A DNA stretch of 64,000 nt from Mycteria americana (taxonomy: Eukaryota; Chordata; Aves; Ciconiiformes; Ciconiidae), in contig NC_134367.1 in NCBI RefSeq assembly GCF_035582795.1, forward strand, positions 53,475,562-53,539,561, read 5' to 3'. The translations under genes and the position numbers were made by a program. Positions within the stretch are counted from its first letter, which is position 1. Every line of letters begins with the position of its first letter. The notes beneath the pieces were generated by a model. That model did not search any database, was not told the origin of the DNA, and saw only the letters and a list, made by a program, of their open reading frames with translations. Of the stretch, positions 25,901 through 34,670 are shown piece after piece.

Positions 25901-28043
25901 TAAAATTGCATGCTGTACTGCAGCCTTGCCATATGATGGAAGGAAACAGAGGTTGGTCAAATGCTTTTTAATTAATTAAAATGCAACAGCAATATCCAAG
26001 TGCAGAACTGCTTTATTCTTGCAAACTGCAAGGATTTTTGTAACTGGACAGGTAAGAGATGACCGAATGCTCTTAAGGTATGAATTGGTTAACTTAAAAA
26101 AAAATAAAAATCATAGCTACCACTCTTTGTGTAACAAACTAGTCAGATAAAAGGGATTTAAAAACTGACATGACCTTTGCTGACTACCTTACATACAATT
26201 CCTCTTAAAACTCTTCAAGAAATGCTGCTAAGTTGGTATCCAGAGGGCTTGTAGTCTGATCATGATTTGCAGCGGCAAAAGCTATCACATCCCGACTGTC
26301 CATTTTTGGGACAGAAGGAAAGGGAAAACCCAAACACTTTCAACACCTTTAACTACTGAAGTATAGTTAAAATGGAAAGGTAAAGACAGTGTTTTGAGGA
26401 GAATGCAAAAAAGCAAAATCTTTTTCTGGCACAAATTAAATAGGACCTGAAACAAAGAAAACTGTAAGTTAGGTTAAAAGAAGATACTGAAATTGTTGAT
26501 CTACTGTGTTAAACTCAGGAGCTGCTTGATAAGAAGACTTACCTTGTATCTACGTTCCTAAAGAAACTGCTTAATGCTTCATCATAAATTCCTTTCTAAA
26601 AGGAAACAACACGACATAAGATGATGTGTAAAGTCAGAAATTCTCAGTGCTTTTTCATAGAATAAGTTGGGAGGGACCTCTAAATGTCACCTGTCAAACC
26701 TCCCCACTCAAAACAGAGTGAACGTCTATGTTGAATCTAACTAGCTCTAGTCAGCACTAAAAAGAACATTTCATTGAAGTATCAGTTTGATATTAAAAAC
26801 TGACAAGAAGATGTAACTAGGAAAATAATTGTTCAGCACAAGATTAAACAACTACTCTTCCTTCATTTCTAAATATTTAGGATTTTACTGAAGATCCCAA
26901 TGCAATTATTAAATTGAATAGCTGCTGTTTCGCTTACTCAGTTCATCACTGATACAATACTCAGTTGTATCTATGCCCACGATACTAATGCCCATGAAGT
27001 TCTCTGGAAAGGAAAGCACATCACACTATATCAGTGATTCCTAAACTCCCTGCTGAGGGGTGGCATGGAAATTACTTACCCCACCATAAAGCTAAAGAGA
27101 CTTGGCAAGTCTAAATACTTAAACATTATTATTTTACAGACTGCTTACCATACTCCAAAAGACCTGATGAAGCAGAATTTGGAAGTCACTGTTCCCTACA
27201 ACACTAAAACCAGGAGACTCTCCATATGCACATGAACTTCATCCATTGCCTTTTTACACCTGCTTCAGCAGAAGGCATCGAGAATGATTGCTCGTCATTA
27301 TCTGTTAACATAAGGTGCTTACCAGGAAATAATATCTTTATAGTCACGGCAAGAATGGTGCATTTTTGTTCAGGGTCCTCAGCACAATCCTATGCCCTCT
27401 TTATGCTGCTATTTTGGTCAGCACAACTGTACTGTAAGTCACTGCATGGCATGTGCTAGCATGGAAAAGAAAGGTGGGCTTCGGTGGGCTGATTTTTGCT
27501 TTACTGCTAGTGGCAAAGAACCTGCGTTGGACAACCCTCTCTTGTTGCTAACTGCCTCAAACCTGGTAACGTCTGCCTGTAAGGAGACATCCTGAGCTTT
27601 TCAAGGTGGAAAGGCTAGAGAAAGCTGATGTGAATTAGAGATGAATAGTTAAACAGCATAAAAACCGGGGGATACTTTTGTTTGTAATGAAGTGGCCTTA
27701 ATGTAATCCAATAAGCACAGTGCTTTGCAGTCACAGGAAAGAACACGGAACGAAGCGAGGGCCACCGCGGCCTCCCCGTGGCGAGCACGGAAGGCGGCTC
27801 GCCCCAACCGCCGCGCCGCCCCCTCAGGCCAGCAACGGCCGGAGGCGAGGCGGGGAGCGGCGCCGTTACCTTGTTGACGGCGGCGTGCTCCCGCAGCGCC
27901 AGGTCCCAGAAGCGACAGCCCACCTGGTTCCCGCACTGGCCCACTGCAAAGGGGAGAGACACGGGTCAGGCACGGGGAGGGGGCGGCGGGGAGGGCTCTG
28001 GGCGCCACGACCCCTTACCCTGCACCACCACCGACTGGGTCAT
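13760..28043 (-). CDS. TUBE1: TUBE1, tubulin epsilon chain, complete gene, 12 coding exons
   Basis: Epsilon-tubulin is a GTP-binding tubulin needed for centriole triplet structure and found in lineages that build triplet centrioles. Exons on the minus strand: 28043-28019, 27943-27870, 26595-26543, 23924-23867, 23275-23160, 22130-22009, 20675-20488, 19662-19487, 18725-18585, 17037-16897, 15679-15505 and 13918-13760. Lengths sum to 1,428 nt: 475 codons plus TAA, the human length. Every junction has GT/AG and matching phase. Visible motifs are GQCGNQVG (10-17) and the tubulin nucleotide loop GGGTGSG (148-154, split across exons 6 and 7). The start lies in a CpG island; the 3' end faces CCN6. No frameshift or stop was found. 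Confidence 0.96.
14178..15251 (+). mobile_element. 1.07-kb solo LTR with 5-bp TSD (AACTG), last TUBE1 intron
   Basis: Starts TGTATTGGGTTTATATGG and ends CCCAGCACA, flanked by AACTG at 14173-14177 and 15252-15256. It has a TATA-like TATTTAAG near 14369, degenerate repeats of roughly 30 bp at about 14540-14870 (variants of CCCATGGAGGACCCATGC) and AATAAA at 15061-15066. It is antisense to TUBE1. It looks like an ERVL-type avian LTR; open frames inside it run through repeats and are not genes. Confidence 0.9.
14540..14870 (+). repeat. Degenerate ~30-bp tandem repeats inside the LTR
   Basis: Recurring blocks of the type GCAGCCTGTGG and CCCATGCAGGAAC/GGAGCAG are arranged head to tail. They are part of the LTR U3/R region, not of host sequence. 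Confidence 0.6.
15505..15679 (-). CDS. TUBE1: TUBE1 coding exon 11
   Basis: Encodes [20 protein letters not shown], then [20 protein letters not shown] and [15 protein letters not shown]. Acceptor ATCACAG, donor AAAAG|GTACAA. It is highly similar to the human segment. Confidence 0.96.
15838..16155 (+). mobile_element. CR1 LINE 3' fragment
   Basis: A typical avian CR1 tail: text around AGGCTGCCCAGGGAAGTGGT, then CTTTTCCAACCTATATGATT, with terminal copies of ATTCTGTG. It lies in a TUBE1 intron, antisense to that gene. It is 5'-truncated, as most CR1 copies are. Confidence 0.92.
16897..17037 (-). CDS. TUBE1: TUBE1 coding exon 10
   Basis: Encodes [20 protein letters not shown], then [20 protein letters not shown] and LRRNIE. 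Acceptor CCACCTAG, donor GAAAG|GTTTGT (a weak GT donor). Confidence 0.95.
18152..18174. repeat. 10-bp stem, 3-nt loop hairpin
   Basis: CAGCTTATTG-TTA-CAATAAGCTG, a perfect stem in the TUBE1 intron between exons 9 and 10. No poly(T) or other element flanks it. Confidence 0.85.
18585..18725 (-). CDS. TUBE1: TUBE1 coding exon 9
   Basis: Encodes [20 protein letters not shown], then [18 protein letters not shown] and ADVNVPSR. Acceptor TTTCTCAG, donor AGAAG|GTAAGA. Confidence 0.95.
19487..19662 (-). CDS. TUBE1: TUBE1 coding exon 8
   Basis: Encodes [20 protein letters not shown], then [20 protein letters not shown] and [13 protein letters not shown]. Acceptor CTCTCAAAG, donor ACAAG|GTATAA. An apparent continuation of this frame beyond the acceptor is intron sequence. 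Confidence 0.95.
20488..20675 (-). CDS. TUBE1: TUBE1 coding exon 7
   Basis: Completes the GGGTGSG loop and continues [19 protein letters not shown], then [18 protein letters not shown] and [17 protein letters not shown]. Acceptor AATTAG, donor ATGAA|GTAAGA. Confidence 0.96.
22009..22130 (-). CDS. TUBE1: TUBE1 coding exon 6
   Basis: Encodes [20 protein letters not shown], then [20 protein letters not shown], ending inside the GGGTGSG loop. Acceptor TCTTCAG, donor GGTG|GTAAGT. Confidence 0.96.
23160..23275 (-). CDS. TUBE1: TUBE1 coding exon 5
   Basis: Encodes [20 protein letters not shown], then [18 protein letters not shown] plus two bases of Trp. Acceptor CTCAAAG, donor ACTG|GTGAGA. Matches the tubulin segment leading to the NNWAVGH motif. 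Confidence 0.95.
23867..23924 (-). CDS. TUBE1: TUBE1 coding exon 4
   Basis: 58-nt exon encoding [19 protein letters not shown] after completing the preceding Arg. Acceptor TTTTTTGTCAG, donor CACGA|GTAAGG. It covers the glycine-rich loop, variable between species, before [10 protein letters not shown]. Confidence 0.9.
26543..26595 (-). CDS. TUBE1: TUBE1 coding exon 3
   Basis: 53-nt exon encoding [17 protein letters not shown] plus two bases of Arg. Acceptor TTTTAG, donor ACAAG|GTAAGT. Matches the human [17 protein letters not shown] segment. Confidence 0.94.
26656..26735 (-). mobile_element. CR1 LINE 3' end, short antisense remnant
   Basis: CATAGAATAAGTTGGGAGGG followed by ACCTCTAAATGTCACC is the reverse complement of a CR1 tail. 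Short and diverged; it sits in TUBE1 intron 2. Confidence 0.65.
27870..27943 (-). CDS. TUBE1: TUBE1 coding exon 2
   Basis: Acceptor TTTGCAG|TG, donor AACAAG|GTAACG. It encodes [20 protein letters not shown] and AAVNK, the first nucleotide-contacting tubulin motif. It lies inside the CpG island. Confidence 0.95.
28019..28043 (-). CDS. TUBE1: TUBE1 coding exon 1 (start codon)
   Basis: ATG at 28043-28041 encodes MTQSVVVQ plus one base. The donor is CAGG|GTAAGG. The N-terminus matches epsilon-tubulin beta-strand 1. Intron 1 is only 75 nt. Confidence 0.93.
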
Positions 28044-28602
28044 GGCGGGGCGGGCGGCGCCCGCCTCCGCTTTCGAACTCGGCGCCCGGAAGCCACGCCC
28101 CCTTAACGGCTGCGGCGGAGCGGGGGGACGTTGCGGCGGGCGGGCTCTTCCGACGGTGCGGCCTCCTTCCCCCCGCCTTCCTCCCGCGGTGGAACGTCCC
28201 ATTCGTTGGTTTAGCTGCGGGTGCTTGCTGCCTACGCCTCACGAGTGGAACATTCCATTGGGCGGGGGGTGCTGTGCCTCGCGTGCATTGTGGCGGGTGT
28301 GTGGGTCGCCTGAGGCCCGTGCGTCTCAACGGCCGCCAGTCCGAGGGAGAGGTGTTTGGGTGTTGGTCCTGATGGCCACGACTGCTTCTCTAAGATTCAA
28401 AGTTTGGTGTAAGAATAAGCGTGCACTGAGAGCAGCTGAGGGAGTAGCAAGGTCGCCTGTTTGGCAGTACGGGAACAGTGAACATGGTGAGGTGCTCAGA
28501 AACTCGATGTAGTGTTGAAAGTAAACCTGTCAGGGTCTACAGGGTCTCTGCTAAAGCCCAAATACAGGAGACGTGGCAAAGACCTAAAATGAAGTCTTTC
28601 TA

Positions 28603-28738
28603 TGGGAGGACAGAAATATTTCCAGGCAATACAGTTCATTATCTTTTATGGCTAAAAATGTGTGGTAATATATATTTTATTTTCCCCAAATACATTATTC
28701 AGAGTGATAGTGTGAAATGTGCCAAATTACATGAAAAC
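28603..28738 (+). repeat. Copy A of a diverged direct duplication (partner at 29074-29205)
   Basis: TGGGAGGACAGAAATATTTC, then CAGTTCATTATCTTTTATGG and CTAAAAAT run colinear with copy B. Roughly two thirds of positions agree by eye. Unknown element. Confidence 0.7.
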
Positions 28739-29073
28739 AAAAATTAAATGAAAAAATGGCCGTGTGGAAATGCTGTAATGACATACCCTCCCATCAGGCT
28801 TGCAATTTATGTTTTTCTTGAAGCTCAGTTTCATATTTATTGTGCAAATAATTGTCCACAGGGCAATTAGGAGGTGCTTTTGCCTATATGTTGAACACAG
28901 CAACTTTGGAACTAAAAATGAGACACAAGAAATGTAGAGATGCTATTGTCTTGGCATGGTAAGACTGGTCCACAGCATAGCTATGCTGCAAAATGATGTA
29001 AAGAATGTGTGATACGCAAAGCAGTTGCTTGCAGAAAGCTCTCTTGTGACACAGATGGCATTTCTGCTTCCTG

Positions 29074-29205
29074 TGGGAGAACAAAAGTACTTCCATGCAA
29101 CCCAGTTCATTAGGTTTTATGGCTAAAACTATCCAACAAAATATGCTTTTTGCCAAATATATTAGTTCTAGTGCTGGTGTGCAAACAAAATTTGCTAAAT
29201 GAAAT
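29074..29205 (+). repeat. Copy B of the diverged direct duplication
   Basis: TGGGAGAACAAAAGTACTTC, then CAGTTCATTAGGTTTTATGG and CTAAAACT, ending in a GCTAAATGAAA that matches the end of copy A. Separated from copy A by about 335 bp of unrelated sequence. Confidence 0.7.
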
Positions 29206-32200
29206 TCTTAATAGAAATCTGAAGTTCGGTGTATCCTTTATTTGCTCTGGAGAAACCATGGTGCTGACTCCTGGACATGACGTAGGACCCTGTAGAGATC
29301 AATTATAAGTCCCCAGGAAAATAAAGTTGTACAAAATGACTATTTTAAAAAACTTTCCTGGAAAGGTTAACTATGTATTTCAGCAAATACAATAATAGTA
29401 TATTAATTATGTATAAGAAATACGTACCAAGACTAATTTTTTAAAACTTAATTGAAAGAGAAGAATCAATCTACTGGAAATTCGTATTGTTCTTAAGAAA
29501 AAGTAATGAGTGGCCCAAGCTTACTCAAGTTTCACGTTTGAAGTTGCGAAGGACCAATGGCTTCAGTGTTATAGGCAGGTGGAAAGATTAGCAAGAATAG
29601 AGTAATACTGCGTCAAACACTTCTTTTATAAACTAATCACCAGTGTAAAACTACATGAATATTAATCAGGAAAGCAGCTAGACTTTCTCATTTCTCTCTG
29701 GACAGACTAGATGTAAACTGTAGCTTAATTTTGTTCCCTGTGGTTACCTGAAGTGGTCCAAACCTGTAAGCTGTGCTCTGTTCTAGCTGCTACATGTGAA
29801 ACTGTTTCTATACTTCTTGCCTACCATCATGTCCTTAAAGTCTTCCCTTCACATGTCTTTTTGGCCTTACTTAGGCTAAAAGCAGTACAATATTGCTTGT
29901 AAGCATTCTAAAGCTTAATTTAAAGTCTCTTAAATCAGAAATATCTTAATATTACTGTATCTGGCTTGCTTTCTTCTTGTGTAGTTAGCTACACTTTCTA
30001 CTTGTTTTTTCAATTAGCTGTAGTTTTTGTGTTCTATGTCCCATCAAGATTCAGCTTAATGGGATTTGCTCCATTGAACATGAGATTGCAGCAAAAAACC
30101 CTGTGCTTTGGCTTCCAATATGCTATTAGGAGGTCTGTGATGGCAAATGTAAAGTGATTATTCTCACTGAGCTTGGAAACACTGTGAATCAGAGATACAG
30201 TTGAGATTCATATTCATGTGGGAATATTTTTTAGCTTCCAAAGGAGATCCAAGGGCAGGAAGTGGATGCGTAATAACCAGTTTGGCTTGATGCATGTGCT
30301 CAGAGGTTGAATGAAACAGGCAGCTCAACTATGTGAAAGAAATAATCACACACTGACTTTCTGTTTCATTGCAGATGAAGCTGTACTTCATCTACCATAG
30401 TATAAATGCATGAATCTAGTCAGGTCCCCTCAGAGACTTTTTGTCTATGTTAATCATTTAATCAACAGTCTTATGTTAATGTGTGTTTCTTACCCTTATT
30501 TTCTCAGTAACTTTTTGTTGTTGATATTATACAGTAATAGTGTTCCACAGCTTTGGAACACGAATTGAATAATTGAATTGTAGGAATGACTTACTATGTT
30601 GTTGAGAGGAAATGAGTTGATGTGGACCACTGTGGATCTGTGAATAACCCTTACATCCCAACCACAAGAAGAGCCAAATGTACATCACAACTTAAATATA
30701 TGTGCTATGCTTTCAGCATCTTTTTAATGACAGTCATTTGGCTATTTAGGCCACATGCTGCTGTAGGGAGAATACACTGGAATTTGAACTAATGTTATTC
30801 TTTGATTTATATTAGGGCTTAGTTCACATATGAAGGTTTATTTGTATTTTGGTTTTGTTTTAGTTTTTCTTACTTAGAATGGCTGGCTTTTGAGGAGTTA
30901 ATGTCAGACCTGTAACCCTTCGTCTTTCATTTTCCTTTCAAGCTATTGTCCATACTCTCGATCCTTGAGAAGGAAGGGTTGAAAAGAACCTTTAACTATG
31001 GGAGATCTCTACAGTTCTTCAGAAATAAGAGATAGAGGGGCCAGAGGTCATAATTAAATACTCTATTTTGAAGCAGTTTGTTGAATATTTCAGCTTGAAA
31101 TTGGATTCTTTCTTATGTAACCATGCAAATGTAAAATTTCAGAATATTCCATGATATAATAACAGTGTAGTTGTAGCCCTAATTTAGGTAATAGGTATAA
31201 CAACACTTATTAAAACCTTGAAGGTGGCAGAGAAAAGGTATAATCTCCTTAGGGTCAGTGCTAATTTTTTTTTGTAGGTTTTCTGCAGAATTGAGATAGT
31301 TATATTCATATTGAAAATCCAGATGGACAATCTGACAATGTACCTCGGAACTTGGAGTTTTTTTCCCAAATCTTTGTAGATGAAGGGTTTTGTATGTTGG
31401 AGCTATAAGTTTTAAGATAGATACAGAAGATAAACTGAATTCTGGGAAGATTTCTGCTTAGGCAGTTGCCTTCTCTTAAACACCAGGAATTTTGAAATTA
31501 ATGCAGAGGTGTGTGTAGTGTAATGTATTACATACAGACTTTCTTTGGTACATATGGAATGGTAATTTTAAGGTACATATGGATGTTGGGGGCAGGGAAA
31601 TTTGCATTATTCTCTGCTCTCTCCCACGTCTGCAAGTATCCTCTGGTTTATAGTATTTTTCTTTGGAAACCCTCTTCTGCAGAGGGAAAACCTGCATCTC
31701 TGAGGCCTAGAAAGGAAAATTGAGGAAGATAGCCTCCACAAATACTGCTGTGTTTGAATAGCTGGTGATATAGTAAAGAGAAGTAAATTGAATGGTAGCA
31801 GTTTATGAATTTTAATGTGGTTTTTATTCACTTACTGTTTTACTGTATTTTTAGTTTTCCATATATAAAGTATGCAAAGGACTGATTAATCAGAAAAGTC
31901 ATTCTTAAATGTAAATCCATTGAACAAAACCAAATCTCATTGCAGCAAATATGTCTAAGAAAAATATTGTTTATTCACACAGCTTAGATGTGGATATGAG
32001 AAAATATGCTTTAGTTTGAAATACGTGTAAGATGGAGAAACGTTCTGAGTATGTGCGCACCAGTTAACATCAATGCTCCACTTAATACCAGCATTCACTA
32101 AACTGTGATGCTCTTAGGGGGCACAGGCATATATATGCTAGTCCTGGCTATCTCTGCTTAGCAGCTGCAGACAACCTTGAAAGGAATTTCAGTAATCCTT

Positions 32201-34349
32201 GTAACGAACCTATCTAAGCAAGGAATCTGCTGTTCTTTTCTCTCCAGCAATGGGGTCCTGGAGACCAGGTCCTGAGGAAGCTTAGCTCAGGTTGTGGTGT
32301 CATGAGATTGATTGAGCCAGTCTAACTAACAACTCGCTGCCACTGGAAGGAGGGAAGCTTCCTTTTTTACCGGTGCTCCCAGCTGCACAGCCCTGACACC
32401 ATGCATGGCCTCTGGTACCCACTGGGAACCCAGCTCACTGATCTGAGGACATTGCCCCTCACCCCCAATAAGAAAAAAATTCCCAAACCAAAAGCCCTAA
32501 ATGTTTTCTGTTCAGTCTGGGTAGTAGCTGGAAGCAGGAAAGAGTTAAGCAGACATACTGGTTTTAGTATCTGAGACAAAGGTGGCATTTGAAGGCAACT
32601 AGATTTGGGGACCCATGATGTGCTTGATTCAGGGAGACTGCAGAGGGGTACTGTTACTGATTGCTTCTGAACTATGAACAGTGGGCTATGGAGTTATGAA
32701 AAGAAGGGGCTGTATACCACTCCCAGAAGTAGGGTGCCTCCCTATGCAGTTGGGAAGGGAATCAGTCCTGGGACCATACTGCCTGAGAGTTGCAGGGAAC
32801 AGAATGGGAGATGTGTCCAGGAGAAGGCAGTTAGAACAGGCATGGGGCTGAAAGCAGGAGCAGAGCTGACAAGGCTGGCGGAAGGAGAGGCAGTGCCTGC
32901 TGGAGCCACGCTATCTTCTCTTGTCCACTCACCACCCAACACTGGACTCTAGAGACAAGTGGAGAGGCAGTGATGGGGTCCCAGCTGCCAGAGAGTCCCT
33001 GTGCCAGTCTGTCCACAGCTTGCACCAGAGTGAGCCAAGACCACTTCAATCTGTCAAAACCTTTTTCCTACTGAGAGAGTAGCAGGGAAGCTACTGATTA
33101 GTGCTGACACATGTATCTTATTCTGGTGGTTCCTCCAGCTGTCCATAGATTCAGGATCTTTGGATTCCAGGTGTCACTTGTGTGTTTTCCAGATGAGCTC
33201 CTATTAATTTTTAGTCTGGAGGGTGTTGTCCTTTCCTGCTTTGCAGCTGGTCATATTTTGAGTTGGTTCCAACAATAGTTTGCCCAGCAATCATAAAACT
33301 TTCTGTCAACAGTACTTATTCTTTAAAGAAAAGAAACCTAAATGACTGATGTCTTGTAGATTATGACCAAAGAGACTAAGTTTTGCAAGTGACTTGTGTC
33401 TGTTTGATGTTCAAGCCTACTGTGAGCTAAAGCCTAGTATTAACTTCCATCTACCTTCTGTGGTTTTAACATAGCTCAGATTTGCAGCCCTTTGGCTTCT
33501 GTTTACATCTTCCTATTTCAACCCCAGTTCCTCTGCAGCAGCATATCTTCCAGGATACATTCCACAGGAACATGTTCCTAGTTTGAGGATTACTGCTGTT
33601 AATTTAAGTCCTGCAGCAGTCTCACAAGGAAGTGATGATTTTACATGATAAAGGATTTGCCTGAAACTGTGACTATGATTCTGCTTTCTATGCTTTGTGT
33701 TTACTTGTGTTATATTAGTGCAAATGAGATCTCAATCAGATTGTGGATTTAGTGCTGTGTTTGTATGTAAGTGCATTTAAAAATTGAGAGAAAAAAATTG
33801 AAATTTTGAATTTTCTCTCTTCTCTCCCTTCCTGTGTAAGGCACGTATGCTCTAAAATTACCAAGTTTAGGTAAGTGATCAGTTATATAAAGTGTCTGTC
33901 TTAAAAGATATACATCCTATCTTCACGTTGGGCTAGAACATATCTATGAAGTCTATAAGTGAAATAAAAATTTTAGTTTTTCATTATTTGTAAGCTTACA
34001 TAATTGGTATGCTCTCTGCCCCCCATTTTAATTGAGGAATATATAAATGAGTTGAGTGGAAAATAAAAAAAAGAAATACCTTTGAACACAGTTATTTGCA
34101 ATGTAAGTCTATTATCTAGCTTTATACTTTAATGTGCATTAGCAGATCTTTTCCTGCGAAACAAAGAGTGACCTAAGGTATGGAATGAAATGATGTAGAG
34201 GATCTATCTTGAAGGTAATGTATTTAATATAATTTTCATTTCTTTTATAATCTCACCTTTTCATGTAACAGACTGGCCACACATACACTATAAGAAATGG
34301 TAAAGCTCACTCTTGTGGTATAGTAAGAGAAGTGCAGAAGCAACAGCCC

Positions 34350-34355
34350 TTTATT
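34350..34355 (-). terminator. Candidate LAMA4 poly(A) signal AATAAA
   Basis: Minus-strand AATAAA about 170 nt past the stop. Mammalian LAMA4 has a longer 3' UTR, so downstream signals may also be used. Confidence 0.35.
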
Positions 34356-34524
34356 CTTCACTGATCTTTGTTTGCACATAAACATTAGAAGTGACCCTTA
34401 AACATACTGCTTTCTGTAGATAGATCGTTGATATTTTCATTCTTCTCTCGATGAACATGGTTTCTTTTGTTCTGTTTTTCTTTCTGTGGTCTAAGGAACT
34501 TTACAGGATTGATGCAGTGCACTG

Positions 34525-34670
34525 TCAGGCTGCTGGACATGTGTTGATGCTTACAGCACCGCTAACCAAAGCTGCTTTACTAAAACTGACTGGTTTTTCA
34601 TCAATCATGAAGTTACGAATGCAGCCAATGAAGGAGTTGCGTGTAGTCAGGCTGGATGTTAGCAGAGACT
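34525..34670 (-). CDS. LAMA4: LAMA4 last exon, end of LG5 and stop
   Basis: Encodes SLLTSSLTTRNSFIGCIRNF, then MIDEKPVSFSKAALVSGAVS and INTCPAA, then TGA (34527-34525). Acceptor CTTTTTCCAG. The end matches the family-typical NSCPAA terminus. Confidence 0.97.

Larger units (their letters stand above)
13919..27869 (-). other. TUBE1 introns (content)
   Basis: Introns range from several hundred bp to about 2.6 kb (23925-26542). They hold the LTR at 14178-15251, two CR1 pieces and the hairpin at 18152-18174. Nothing else recognisable was found in 20676-22008, 22131-23159, 23276-23866, 23925-26542 or the rest of 26596-27869. Confidence 0.6.
27700..28350. promoter_or_regulatory. CpG island promoter at TUBE1 5' end
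   Basis: An abrupt GC- and CpG-dense block in otherwise AT-rich sequence covers TUBE1 exons 1-2, intron 1 and about 300 bp upstream. This is typical of a housekeeping, often bidirectional, vertebrate promoter. In mammals the divergent partner is FAM229B; no such exon was identified here. Boundaries were judged by eye. Confidence 0.75.
28044..34524. other. TUBE1-LAMA4 intergenic region
   Basis: Contains the upstream part of the CpG island, the 28.6/29.1-kb duplicated block and LAMA4 3' UTR at the right end. FAM229B, which sits here in mammals, was looked for by its CPGSHCLTI-type core and not found. A GC-richer patch near 32350-33050 has open frames but no recognisable protein. Confidence 0.5.

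Noticed and set aside
27778-28512. 244-codon plus-strand open frame across the CpG island
   Set aside because: Antisense to TUBE1 exons 1-2, proline/arginine-rich as expected for GC-rich DNA, and no recognisable domain.
28478-28747. 89-codon plus-strand open frame with CSETRC...PVRVY, briefly considered as FAM229B
   Set aside because: Only a few residues resemble the FAM229B core, spacing differs, and half the frame lies in the duplicated noncoding block.
32350-33050. GC-richer patch with several 70-90 codon frames on both strands
   Set aside because: No protein similarity recognised, frames conflict with each other, and no promoter or splice logic is visible.
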